NCBI GenBank assembly: GCA_034437275.1
Contig: DAOTUD010000185.1
Span: 38,070-102,069, forward strand
Direction: 5' to 3'
Length of the DNA: 64,000 bases
Origin: TC-15 sp034437275
Lineage (GTDB): Bacteria; Chloroflexota; Anaerolineae; Aggregatilineales; Aggregatilineaceae
Shown: in pieces, positions 34,786-43,471 of the stretch
Position numbering within the stretch: position 1 is the first letter of the stretch
Layout: every line of letters starts with the position of its first letter
The notes under the pieces: generated by a model
Databases searched by the model: none
Told to the model about the DNA's origin: nothing
What the model saw: only the letters and a program-made list of their open reading frames with translations
Program-made: the position numbers and the translations under genes

Positions 34786-35553
34786 TCATTTCCCGCCATC
34801 CACGCTCAGAACCTGCCCTGTGATCCAACTCGCATACTCCGAGGCGAAAAAGAGCACACTGAACGCGATGTCCTCGGGTGTTCCTAGACGCTTGAGCGCA
34901 ATCCGTTCGATCAGCGCGCGCTGCCCTGCTTCACCGTATGATTGCCATTGGCGCTCTGTCGCCGGGTTGCTGCGCACAAAACCGGGCGCAATATTGTTTA
35001 CGGTGATGTTCCAGGGGCCGAGTTCGTGAGCAAGCTGGCGTGTCAGGTTCACCTGTGCTGCTTTAGCCGCTGCATATGCCTGAATGCCAGTGAGACTTAT
35101 CCCGAGTCCGGCCCCGCTGGAGATATTGATTATGCGCCCCTGCTGGGCGGCTTTCATGCCGGGTACAACCGCCTGGCTGAATAAAAACGCCCCGGTAACA
35201 TTCACATCAAAGATGCCCTGCCACTCTTCCAAGGTGACATCTTCCACAGGTTTTCCAACTTGGCCCAGGACACCACCGGCATTATTGACCAGAATGTCGA
35301 TACTTGTATGTCTGTCGAGTGCTTCTGCTACGAAGGCCGTGACCTGCTCGCGGCGGGCAACATCCACTGTACGCACTTCGCACGCTCCACCGGCGTCCAG
35401 GCATAACTGACGCGTTTCTTGCAGTTCATCACGGAGAATATCACAGGCCCACACCATTGCACTGCGACGTGCGAATTCAAGGCTGATCTGGCGACCAAAC
35501 CCATGTGCTGCTCCAGTGACGATCGCGGTTTTGCCAGGAAATTCAATATTCAT
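34786..35553 (-). CDS. SDR family oxidoreductase (classical)
   Basis: 255 residues. NAD(P)-binding TGAAHGFGRQ (about 13-22), NNAGG (about 90), catalytic Ser in NISSGAGLG and YAAAKAAQ (Tyr-x-x-x-Lys, about 158). The C-terminus ITGQVLSVDGGK is the usual SDR end. It is the last gene of the long minus-strand arm, 12 bases after the M32 gene. Probably oxidises or reduces a hydroxyl or keto intermediate. The 240 bases between it and the PPC gene (34546-34785) hold no gene. Confidence 0.9.
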   Translation of the reverse strand: MNIEFPGKTAIVTGAAHGFGRQISLEFARRSAMVWACDILRDELQETRQLCLDAGGACEVRTVDVARREQVTAFVAEALDRHTSIDILVNNAGGVLGQVGKPVEDVTLEEWQGIFDVNVTGAFLFSQAVVPGMKAAQQGRIINISSGAGLGISLTGIQAYAAAKAAQVNLTRQLAHELGPWNITVNNIAPGFVRSNPATERQWQSYGEAGQRALIERIALKRLGTPEDIAFSVLFFASEYASWITGQVLSVDGGK

Positions 35554-35565
35554 AATATCCCCCGT

Positions 35566-37098
35566 TCAATCCAGATCGTAAATATCCTTGAACTTTGCGT
35601 TTAGATAGTCCAGGTACGGCTGGACGTTCAACTCCTGCCCGGAGCAACGCTGCAAAATCTCGTTAGCGCTGTACGCGCGGCCATGACGGTAGAAGTGTTC
35701 GACTAGCCAGTTCAAGAGTGGTTGGTAATTATCCTCGGCAAACGCCTGATCCAGATCGTTCACGTCGCGATGCGCAGCATCCAGCAATTGCGCCGACATC
35801 ACATTCCCCACCGTATAGCCGGGGAAGGAACCAAACCCGCCGTCGGACCAGTGGATGTCTTGCAATACACCTTCGCTGTCGGTATGTGGTACCACTCCCA
35901 GGTATTCATCCATTTTGGCACGCCAGACGTCCGGCAAATCCTCGACCTTCAGCTTGCCCTCAAGCAGGCCCATCTCGATCTCTACACGCAGCATGATGTG
36001 CAGGTTGTAGGTTACCTCATCAGCTTCGACACGGATCAGGCTGGGTTCGACCCGGTTCACCGCGCGATGGAACAGATCGACGTCGACACCCGCTAATTGC
36101 TCGGGGAAATAACTGCGCAGATCGTCAAAGTGCACGTCCCAGAAGGTCCGGCTGCGCCCGATCTGGTTTTCCCACAGGCGCGAAGATGCCTCGTGTGCGC
36201 CGTAGCTTGTACCACCAACGGCATACAGTCCCAGAAAATCTGTGGCGAGCGTGGTGCGCGTCAGTTGTGGATCGATGTTCTGCTCGTAGAGCGCGTGACC
36301 TGCCTCGTGCAATGTGCCAAAAAACGCCATTGGGAAGTAGTGCCGATCGTACCGTGTGGTGATACGCACGTCTTGCCGGGTGAACGAAATCTCGAACGGA
36401 TGGGGCGCAACATCGAGCCTACCCCGTTCCAGATCATATCCGATAGCCTGCGCCATTTTGAGCGCGAACGCGTACTGCTGTTCAATAGGATACGTTGCGG
36501 CCCAGAGATCTTTTTCGAGCGGTTTGTCGCGTTCCGTAATGCGGTGTAACAACGGCAGCAGTCCTGCTTTCAGATCATCGAACAGCACGCGCAGCTTCGC
36601 TGCCGTCATGCTCGGTTCGTACTCAAACACGAGTGCATCAAATGGGTGTTCCTGGTACCCGACAACATCAGCCAGTTCCTTTGCCAGATCTAGCATTTGC
36701 TGCAGGTAGGGCGCAAAACTGGCGAAGTCGTTGTTTTGTTTGGCCTGATGCCATACATGTTCTGACACGGGCGCCAGCGTTGCCTTGCGGCTGAGTAAAT
36801 CAGCAGGAATTCGCTGCACGATGTCATAATACTGGCGGGTCTGTTGAACCGCACGTGTCCGGTAAGAATCCGGGTCTTCCCCGGCAATTTCGTCTTCGGC
36901 AGCATCTAGCAATCGCGCGGTTTCATCACTGGCGAAGTGTTCGCGCGCCAGCCAGGAAAGCGTCGCCAGTTGGTGACCGCGTGTTTGCGATCCGCCAGCA
37001 GGCATCTGCGTGCGTGCATCCCACTTCAAAATATTGAGTGTGTTCAAAATGTCATTGAGTCGAGCAATGTGTGTATTGAGGTCGTCATAAGCTGACAT
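35566..37098 (-). CDS. M32 carboxypeptidase (Taq-type)
   Basis: 510 residues from ATG 37098 (AAGGAG 7 bases upstream). The zinc motif GTLHEAGHALYEQ (about 260-272) and downstream Glu region YGAHEASSRLWENQIGRS are typical of thermostable carboxypeptidase Taq, a cytosolic metallocarboxypeptidase with broad C-terminal specificity. DGGFGSFPGYTVGNVMSAQL near the C-terminus is also typical. In this locus it would release amino acids from imported peptides. Confidence 0.95.
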   Translation of the reverse strand: MSAYDDLNTHIARLNDILNTLNILKWDARTQMPAGGSQTRGHQLATLSWLAREHFASDETARLLDAAEDEIAGEDPDSYRTRAVQQTRQYYDIVQRIPADLLSRKATLAPVSEHVWHQAKQNNDFASFAPYLQQMLDLAKELADVVGYQEHPFDALVFEYEPSMTAAKLRVLFDDLKAGLLPLLHRITERDKPLEKDLWAATYPIEQQYAFALKMAQAIGYDLERGRLDVAPHPFEISFTRQDVRITTRYDRHYFPMAFFGTLHEAGHALYEQNIDPQLTRTTLATDFLGLYAVGGTSYGAHEASSRLWENQIGRSRTFWDVHFDDLRSYFPEQLAGVDVDLFHRAVNRVEPSLIRVEADEVTYNLHIMLRVEIEMGLLEGKLKVEDLPDVWRAKMDEYLGVVPHTDSEGVLQDIHWSDGGFGSFPGYTVGNVMSAQLLDAAHRDVNDLDQAFAEDNYQPLLNWLVEHFYRHGRAYSANEILQRCSGQELNVQPYLDYLNAKFKDIYDLD

Positions 37099-37117
37099 GT
37101 GAGCGCTCCTTAGCACT

Positions 37118-38131
37118 TCAGGATAACCGGTTTTTGAGCTCTTCAAGTGTTTCCAGACTTTGGGGGCGTCGCCCATTTTCGATATCGTGGATCAACTCGA
37201 TCAGGCGGGCAGTCAACGGTGCTGGTACGCCTGCCTCCACACCGAGCTGCACGATCGGGCCGAGTTGTGCATCGACCTCGGTGCGTCGTTTGCGAACCGC
37301 CAGATCGCGCCAGATGCCACTGTGTGTTTTGGCTGATTTCCGATTGAACACCACCATATCATTCAGTGACTGCACTGCAATTGCCGGATCGGCATCAGGC
37401 ATAAACGCCTGCGGATCGAACCCATTGAAGCCTTTCGGTGATATACTGCGTGCCTGGGCTACGGCCATTACTTCGCGTGCCAGACCGATATACACGTCCT
37501 GATAAGCAGGCCGCGCCAGGGCGTCAGCGATCGAATCATTGGTCAGCGCGGTGGCGAACAACTGCGCACCGTATGCCAGCTTGCCCCACAGATAGCCCCA
37601 GATATTGGCAGTGATAATCGCGCGGTCATCAAAGTCCAGCATCGTCTTATGCAAGGTCACCAGCCGATCAGTGGTCCGTCCGTCCAACTCGCCCAGAACG
37701 ACTGCTGCCCGGTTGCCGCGCTGAATATGCCCTGGCTCGATGTAGTCTGCGCCAAAATTGACGAACGCGCCGATCGTTCGTTCCGCCCCAATGACATCAG
37801 CGATCACCCGTTCGTTGAGTCCATTCTGTATCGAGACGACATACCCCTCTGGGGCCACATGCGAAGCCAGCGCAGGCATCGCCTCGGCGGTGTGATGTGC
37901 CTTTACGCACAGCAAGATCGTGCGGTACGGGCCGCTGACGCGATCCGGGGTGAGGGCAGGCGCGTGCACGGTGAAGGTGTCCACCGGCCCGGAGATGTGC
38001 AAGCCGGATGCGTTGATCGCCGCCACATGATCGGCAGCGCGATCCACAAACGTGACGTCATGTCCGGCTCGCACCAGGTACGCCCCAATCGTGCCACCCA
38101 TCGCGCCCGCGCCCCAGATCAGCAGTTTCAT
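37118..38131 (-). CDS. Ketopantoate reductase-family (PanE/ApbA-like) dehydrogenase
   Basis: 337 residues from ATG 38131, overlapping the creatininase stop as ATGA. The Rossmann motif LIWGAGAMGGTIGAYLVRAG (about 3-22), LCVKAHHTAEA and QNGLNERV are typical. The family reduces 2-oxo acids (ketopantoate). In a catabolic cluster a different 2-oxo or 2-hydroxy acid is more likely than pantothenate synthesis, as no panB or panC is nearby. Confidence 0.85.
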   Translation of the reverse strand: MKLLIWGAGAMGGTIGAYLVRAGHDVTFVDRAADHVAAINASGLHISGPVDTFTVHAPALTPDRVSGPYRTILLCVKAHHTAEAMPALASHVAPEGYVVSIQNGLNERVIADVIGAERTIGAFVNFGADYIEPGHIQRGNRAAVVLGELDGRTTDRLVTLHKTMLDFDDRAIITANIWGYLWGKLAYGAQLFATALTNDSIADALARPAYQDVYIGLAREVMAVAQARSISPKGFNGFDPQAFMPDADPAIAVQSLNDMVVFNRKSAKTHSGIWRDLAVRKRRTEVDAQLGPIVQLGVEAGVPAPLTARLIELIHDIENGRRPQSLETLEELKNRLS

Positions 38132-38835
38132 GAGGTACCCCAATCCCCGGTGAGCAGCGCACGTGTTTCCTCGATCGCTACTTTCCAGATCGCTAACATC
38201 TCATCATCCGGTCGCTGGTAAACGCCGCCAAAGTTCCCATCACCGAGATAATCGCGCAGGGCCTGCGGTGCGAGAAGGCGCATCAGGTCCAGGTCGATCA
38301 TCGGCTTCTGTTCGCTCGGCATCGCCGTGCTGGCGAGGCGTGTCCAGGGGAAATTCTCCGACCACGACGCATGCGAGGCGACCGGATCAGTTTCCAGCGT
38401 CTTGGCCCAGGTGCGTGGTGCATTCCACCAGTTGTGGAACTTGATCACTACTGCAGGGTGATCGGCCATCCATTCACCTGCATACGCCTGGGCAGGACTG
38501 TTGCCGCCGTGCCCGTTCACAATCAGGATGCGCTTGAAGCCCTGTTCCGCCAGGCCGTTTAGGATATCGCCAACTACACGCAGATAGGTCTCGACGCGCA
38601 GCGAGATCGTGCCCGGATATGCGCGGAAGTAGGGAGTGATCCCGTAGGCAAGCACCGGAAACACCGGAATGCCCAACGGCTCTGCGGCTTCGAGCGCCAC
38701 ACGTTCCGATAGGATGCTGTCGACGCTCAGGCTTAAGTAGGCGTGCTGTTCGGTGCTGCCCAGGGGCAGCACACAGCGGTCGTCGTGCTCGAGGTATTGC
38801 TCAACCTGCATCCAATTCATGTCGCTGATGCGCAT
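38128..38835 (-). CDS. Creatininase family protein
   Basis: 235 residues from ATG 38835 (AGGGAGA upstream); the open frame runs further back into the preceding SDR but without homology. Metal-binding LPLGSTEQHAYLSLSVDS (Glu, His, Asp; about 21-38) and IVNGHGGNSPAQ (about 108-119) define the creatininase fold, a binuclear amidohydrolase that opens lactam rings (creatinine, FAPy, mycofactocin-type substrates). Here it probably opens a cyclic amide. Confidence 0.9.
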   Translation of the reverse strand: MRISDMNWMQVEQYLEHDDRCVLPLGSTEQHAYLSLSVDSILSERVALEAAEPLGIPVFPVLAYGITPYFRAYPGTISLRVETYLRVVGDILNGLAEQGFKRILIVNGHGGNSPAQAYAGEWMADHPAVVIKFHNWWNAPRTWAKTLETDPVASHASWSENFPWTRLASTAMPSEQKPMIDLDLMRLLAPQALRDYLGDGNFGGVYQRPDDEMLAIWKVAIEETRALLTGDWGTS

Positions 38836-38848
38836 AGCTATGGTCTCC

Positions 38849-39631
38849 CTAAATCGAGCGCAGCTTGCCGCCATCCACGCGCAGCATTGCCCCGGTGATG
38901 TAGGATGCAGCGGGGGAAAGCAAGAATGCTGCGGCGGTGCCGTATTCATCGATAGTGCCCAGCCGCCCCAACGGGATCGAAGCGATACTCTGAGCGCGTA
39001 CCTCGTCCACGCTGATGCCCAACTTGTTGGCCTTGTTTTCATCGAGTTGGGCGACACGCGCGGTGTCAATGCGGCCCGGAATCAACGTGTTTAGCCGGAT
39101 ACCATCCGGGGCGAGTTCGTCGGCTAATGACTTGATCAAACTGGCCACACCTGCCCGCATGACATTCGACAGAATCAACCTTCCGATCGGTTCGCGTACG
39201 CTGGACGACGTGCTGGCGACAATGGCTCCGCCGGCTGTCATGTGCGGCAAGACGGCACGGATCATGCGCACGGCGCTCATCAACGTTAACTCAAATGCCG
39301 CTTGCCACTGTTCTTCGGAGATGTCCGCGAAGGTCCCGGCAGGCGGACCTCCGGCATTGATGAACAACGCGTCGATGGTGCCCCACTCGGCAACCGTTTT
39401 CTCGACCCAGGCCTTGATAGCGGCTGGATCGCGCACATCACAGACGCTTGCCATCACGACGCCGCCGGTGTCGTCAACCAGACTGCTCGCTGCCGCCTGG
39501 ATTTCGTCTTCGAGATGGCTGCAAATCGATACGCGCGCGCCTTCGTTGGCCAGTGCACGCGCTGTACCGTATCCCAACCCTTGCCCGGCAGCGGCTACAA
39601 GCGCCACTTTACCTTTCAGTCCTAAATCCAT
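38849..39631 (-). CDS. SDR-like protein lacking the canonical catalytic Tyr/Lys
   Basis: 260 residues with Rossmann start KGKVALVAAAGQGLGYGTARAL (AAGQGLG instead of TG-x-x-x-G-x-G), INAGGPPAG near 88 and the usual end ITGAMLRVDGGK. At the active-site position it reads SSSVREPIGRLILSNVMRAG, with no Tyr-x-x-x-Lys. This matches the 'BKR-like SDR-like' branch, whose chemistry is unknown. Good SD and tight spacing to neighbours. Confidence 0.85.
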   Translation of the reverse strand: MDLGLKGKVALVAAAGQGLGYGTARALANEGARVSICSHLEDEIQAAASSLVDDTGGVVMASVCDVRDPAAIKAWVEKTVAEWGTIDALFINAGGPPAGTFADISEEQWQAAFELTLMSAVRMIRAVLPHMTAGGAIVASTSSSVREPIGRLILSNVMRAGVASLIKSLADELAPDGIRLNTLIPGRIDTARVAQLDENKANKLGISVDEVRAQSIASIPLGRLGTIDEYGTAAAFLLSPAASYITGAMLRVDGGKLRSI

Positions 39632-39636
39632 GTCGT

Positions 39637-40566
39637 TTACCTCCCATTCTCAAAGCGCAGTTTTTGTGTCGGATCGGTGATCCCCACACGTTTGAAGATC
39701 CAGTCAATTTCTTCATGCGTTCCCTTGTCAATCGGCGCGAAAGGATCGCGCGGTGTAGCATGTGCCATCGCCCCGCGACGGTAGAGCAGTTCCTTACGAA
39801 TCGACAGATTGATCTTGGCCTGGTTCTCAAAGCGGATCAACGGCAGGTAGTGATCGAAAATTCGTTCAGCATCTGCTATACGGCCCGCCCGGTAAGCGTC
39901 GAAGACAGCGACCAGGATTTCTGTGAAAGCAAAACCTGTCATCGTGCCAGAAATGCCACGCCGGAGTTCTTCCAGCAGGAACATGCCGCCCAGGCCACCG
40001 AAGACCGCCAGCTTGTCCGTACGCGCCAGAATCGCGCTGACCTTCTCCATTAGCGGCGGATCTTCCATCTTGATGTAACGCGTGTAGGGGTTTTGCTCCG
40101 CCAGAGTCGCCAGGAGGTCGGGGGATAAGAATACGTTGTTCGCCGCCGGAAAATCCTGTACCACTATCGGATTGTCAATCGCGCTGCCAATTTCGTCATA
40201 CAGCGCCAGCACTTTCTCATCAGTCGGTGGATCCATTGCAGGTGGTGCGATCATCACGCCGTTTGCACCCGCCTCAAACGCGGCTTTGCTGAGCGCGATG
40301 CAGGTTGCAAGCTCAGGATGGCTGGTCCCCACTACAACCGGCACGCGCCCGTTTACCGTTTCCATCACGGCATCCATCACCTGCTTGCGTTCATCCACCG
40401 AAAGCTTGGCCGCTTCACCGAGGATAGCCAAAATCGTCAGGCCGTACGCGTCCTTGTCGATCTGAAACTCGACCAGGGTGTGCAAGCTCTTCAGATCCAA
40501 ACGTTGCTGTGCGTCGAAGGGTGTTGCCAGGATGTTGAAAATACCAGCGATCTGCTGTGATTGCAT
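39637..40566 (-). CDS. DapA-like (dihydrodipicolinate synthase/NAL family) aldolase
   Basis: 309 residues, TIM-barrel class I aldolase. The Schiff-base Lys lies in TRYIKMEDPP (about 164-173). The Tyr of the DapA proton relay is absent: the 'Y-N-x-P' segment reads VVQDFP (about 133-138) and the second Tyr motif reads APPAMDPP. So it is probably not a lysine-biosynthetic DHDPS but a pyruvate-type aldolase or dehydratase acting on the pathway substrate. Strong SD AGGAGGG. Confidence 0.85.
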   Translation of the reverse strand: MQSQQIAGIFNILATPFDAQQRLDLKSLHTLVEFQIDKDAYGLTILAILGEAAKLSVDERKQVMDAVMETVNGRVPVVVGTSHPELATCIALSKAAFEAGANGVMIAPPAMDPPTDEKVLALYDEIGSAIDNPIVVQDFPAANNVFLSPDLLATLAEQNPYTRYIKMEDPPLMEKVSAILARTDKLAVFGGLGGMFLLEELRRGISGTMTGFAFTEILVAVFDAYRAGRIADAERIFDHYLPLIRFENQAKINLSIRKELLYRRGAMAHATPRDPFAPIDKGTHEEIDWIFKRVGITDPTQKLRFENGR

Positions 40567-40615
40567 GTCAAATTCCCTCCTAATTGTTATAGAGTGCTTG
40601 GCACTACAGATCTCA

Positions 40616-41935
40616 CTAAGGTGATTCAGATGTGACGTCGGGATGATACGGCATGCGTTTCCTGAAAATCAGCACGACGATCGCGCCATTCAGTAGTACG
40701 CCAGCGGCGACAATCCGCATGATCATGCCGAACCCGTAGGTTTCCTGCCAAAACCCGCTGATCGCCGTCGCGGAGAACCAGCCGATATTCCACAGCACTA
40801 TCCCGATACTGCTCGTGATATTGTGTAGATCGGGCGGTAGCGAATCCATGATCAGTGGTTGGTAAAGTGGTTGCATCATGTTGCGGAACGATATCGCGAC
40901 CACATACACAACCACGCTCAATACCAAACCAGGTGCAAAACTGAGTCCCAGGAAGGCTATCGACGCTACACTCATCGCAATGCCTAAGGACCATGCACGC
41001 CCAAACTGCCGATCCCACCAGGGATTCGCCAATGGCACCAACGCCATCCCCAGCCAACCCAGGCTGAGTATTGTGCCGACCGTCTTGTCCGGAATGGCGA
41101 AGGTGGTCCGAAAAAACAAGTTGTAAAACGGAAACGTCAGCCCGCCGGTAAAACCGAACACCAGCAAGGGTATCGACAGCCACACCAGGAGCTGCCAGGG
41201 AGTACGCCGGGAGTGGTCCAGGCCGCGAGCATCCGTTATGATGGCGCGGATGTGCATATCCGGCACTCTGAGCAAAGGCAGCAGACTGAGTATCACGGTG
41301 ATACCAGCCACCGCGATCGCAACCCGATACGCGAATGGCGTTTGCTCTGCGGTTACTCCTGATACCTGGGTGGCCCCAGGAAACAACTGAACAGCCATCA
41401 AGGGCAGCAGACCACCGATGAAGCTCCCCAAGGCCGTGGCCCCCATGCTCATCATGTTCAGGTACGCAAACGCGTGTGTTTCGTGTTCGCGCGATGACAG
41501 GCTGATCAACAGCGGTGCTGTCGCGATCTGCACGGCACCCCAAAAAAAGCCCAGCAAAAAACGACTTACGCCTAGCACACCCAGGCTAGGCCAGATGATC
41601 AGCATGCCGAACGTAGCAGCGATCCCCCCGGTCGAATAGATGGTGATGCGCCGCGTACCGATACGGTTTGCCAGCAATCCCACCGGGAAGCTGGTCAGAA
41701 AACCACCCAGGCGAGGCAGAGATTGCAACAACCCGATGGTTTCTGGACCATACCCCAGACTGACAAAGTAGAAGTTCAGAATCGCGTCACTGATACCAAG
41801 CAGACCAATATGCAATAGCGCCTGGAATACCAGGAACCACGCGACCCGCTGGTCAACGCCCGGCGGCGCAAACCGCACGCGTGGCACCGGAGTTGAAGTA
41901 TCTGCACGTTCAGTCAAGATCGGTTTTTCAGTCAC
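40616..41935 (-). CDS. MFS transporter
   Basis: About 439 residues with 12 predicted membrane helices in two halves and an N-terminal cytosolic tail. The loop after helix 2 reads GLLANRIGTRRITIYS, the MFS A-motif-like segment. The start is uncertain: GTG 41935 overlaps the upstream stop by 8 bases, and TTG codons lie just before it. Likely exports or imports a metabolite of the cluster. 41 bases separate it from the DapA-like gene downstream. Confidence 0.88.
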   Translation of the reverse strand: MTEKPILTERADTSTPVPRVRFAPPGVDQRVAWFLVFQALLHIGLLGISDAILNFYFVSLGYGPETIGLLQSLPRLGGFLTSFPVGLLANRIGTRRITIYSTGGIAATFGMLIIWPSLGVLGVSRFLLGFFWGAVQIATAPLLISLSSREHETHAFAYLNMMSMGATALGSFIGGLLPLMAVQLFPGATQVSGVTAEQTPFAYRVAIAVAGITVILSLLPLLRVPDMHIRAIITDARGLDHSRRTPWQLLVWLSIPLLVFGFTGGLTFPFYNLFFRTTFAIPDKTVGTILSLGWLGMALVPLANPWWDRQFGRAWSLGIAMSVASIAFLGLSFAPGLVLSVVVYVVAISFRNMMQPLYQPLIMDSLPPDLHNITSSIGIVLWNIGWFSATAISGFWQETYGFGMIMRIVAAGVLLNGAIVVLIFRKRMPYHPDVTSESP

Positions 41936-43178
41936 CAATGCCAATCATCTTTTTACCTGCGATGAACGTTATTTTGACCTGTTCTAACGAGTCCAGATCA
42001 TCCAGTGGATTGCCTGCGACGACAATCAGGTCTGCCGCTTTGCCGGGTTCCAGCGTGCCCAGTTTGCTTTCGAGCTTGCTTACTTGCGCGGCGATTATGG
42101 TTGCGCTGCGCAGCGCGTCGTAATTGTCACGTTTCACGCCCAGCTTGACCATAAACTTTAATTCAGGCGCGACCACGTCATGTCCTACGACGGGGCTGCC
42201 TGCATCGGTCCCAAATGCGATGGGGACGCCCGCTGCGGCAGCGTTGATGATCCCCGCATAGCGCGTGGAGTCCGCGACCGCCTTTTGCCGTTCCTCGATT
42301 TTCCATTCGGGAATGTTGTACTGACGCGCTATCTCGGCCTGGGATTGCATCACCAGCGGGGCAAACGTGGTTACAATCGGGATACGCTTGTCGAGCAGCA
42401 GTTGGATTGTTTCCTCGGTCATCGAGCCGCCATGCTCGATCACGTCCACACCGAAGGAGGCCATACGCTGAATGCAGTCGTTATAAGTGGCATGCGCGGT
42501 GACGGGCAGCCCGTGCCGGTGTGCTTCATCGATCACGGCAGTGAGTTCGTCATCGGTGAATTCCAGCGTATCATGGCAGCCCATGATCTTGATCAGGTCG
42601 GCCCCCGCGCGCACCTGTTCACGCACGGCGCGGCGCATTTCATCCGCGCCGCTTGCTTCGCGGCAGCACCAGTAAGTGTGTCCGCCGGTCTGGATGATTG
42701 CTTCACCGGTGATCAGCAAGCGCGGCCCGGGGAATATACCCTGTTCGACTGCTTGCTTGGTGTAGATGTTAGCTTGATTCATGCCCAGGTCGCGCACGAG
42801 CGTGACCCCGGCACGCAGGCTCTTGAGCATGTTGGCGGCTGATTTATAGGCGCTGATCTCCGGCGGATCGTCCATCGACTGCCGCGCGAGGTCGTGTACG
42901 CCATCCCACGCCAGATGTGCGTGCGAGTTCATCAGACCGGGCAGGATCGTCATCCCGTCACAATCAGTGATCTCGGTGCCTGCTTCGATCGCACCCCGAT
43001 CGCTGAGCGCCCCAACAGCTTTTAGTTTGCCATGTTCGATTTCAACAAATCCATTTTCGATAATCTCATCACCGACGCAAGTTAACACTCGCGCGTTTTT
43101 CAGTATGCGTTGGGGTGCTGGAATATCGAAAATCGGCTTGATAATCTTCTGGTAACGCCATGCTGGTGGTTCGGGCAT
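41928..43178 (-). CDS. Metal-dependent amidohydrolase (imidazolonepropionase/prolidase-like)
   Basis: 416 residues from ATG 43178 (AAAGGA upstream). Amidohydrolase-superfamily barrel: NSHAHLAWDG (H-x-H, about 96-105), LIKIMGCHD (carbamylated Lys candidate, about 192), VTAHATYND, VIEHGGSM and FGTDAGSP (Asp). Related proteins hydrolyse Xaa-Pro-type dipeptides or lactams. It lies directly downstream of the M24 remnant, itself a Xaa-Pro peptidase relic, so it may have taken over that role. Confidence 0.9.
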   Translation of the reverse strand: MPEPPAWRYQKIIKPIFDIPAPQRILKNARVLTCVGDEIIENGFVEIEHGKLKAVGALSDRGAIEAGTEITDCDGMTILPGLMNSHAHLAWDGVHDLARQSMDDPPEISAYKSAANMLKSLRAGVTLVRDLGMNQANIYTKQAVEQGIFPGPRLLITGEAIIQTGGHTYWCCREASGADEMRRAVREQVRAGADLIKIMGCHDTLEFTDDELTAVIDEAHRHGLPVTAHATYNDCIQRMASFGVDVIEHGGSMTEETIQLLLDKRIPIVTTFAPLVMQSQAEIARQYNIPEWKIEERQKAVADSTRYAGIINAAAAGVPIAFGTDAGSPVVGHDVVAPELKFMVKLGVKRDNYDALRSATIIAAQVSKLESKLGTLEPGKAADLIVVAGNPLDDLDSLEQVKITFIAGKKMIGIGD

Positions 43179-43197
43179 CGATGTTAATCCTTTCAAA

Positions 43198-43471
43198 TCA
43201 CAATGGGAGCACACGTTGTTCAGGTGGATGCGCAGCCAGAAAACGACTCGCAACCCGCGCATCGCTCGCTGTGACGATTACGCTGTTGATCGTGCGGTAG
43301 CCGTTCACGCCGGAGCGATATACTCCTCCTGTCCTAGCAGCGGCACAAACAGCCACGGATCACCGCTAGCCGGGACGTACAGGCCGAGCGGTCGTTCTGA
43401 AGGGCTGTGCACAAAGCCGGACGCATACACTACGTTGTGCGCCGGTAGAATGCTTCACCCAGCGGCATCAT
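43198..43471 (-). pseudogene. Remnant of an M24 (Xaa-Pro) peptidase gene
   Basis: Three scraps in different frames keep the order of an M24 protein. First MPLGEAFYRRTT from ATG 43468/43471, overlapping the M14 stop. Then AHNVVYASGFVHSPSERP and, two residues on, LYVPASGDPWLFVPLLGQEEY (43305-43451), typical of the creatinase N-domain. Then GYRTINSVIVTASDARVASR ending at TGA 43198, matching the short 'G-x-R ... V-x-VT' M24 C-terminus. The catalytic domain is missing, so an internal deletion plus frameshifts destroyed the gene. Position and coupling fit an original operon member. Confidence 0.7.
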
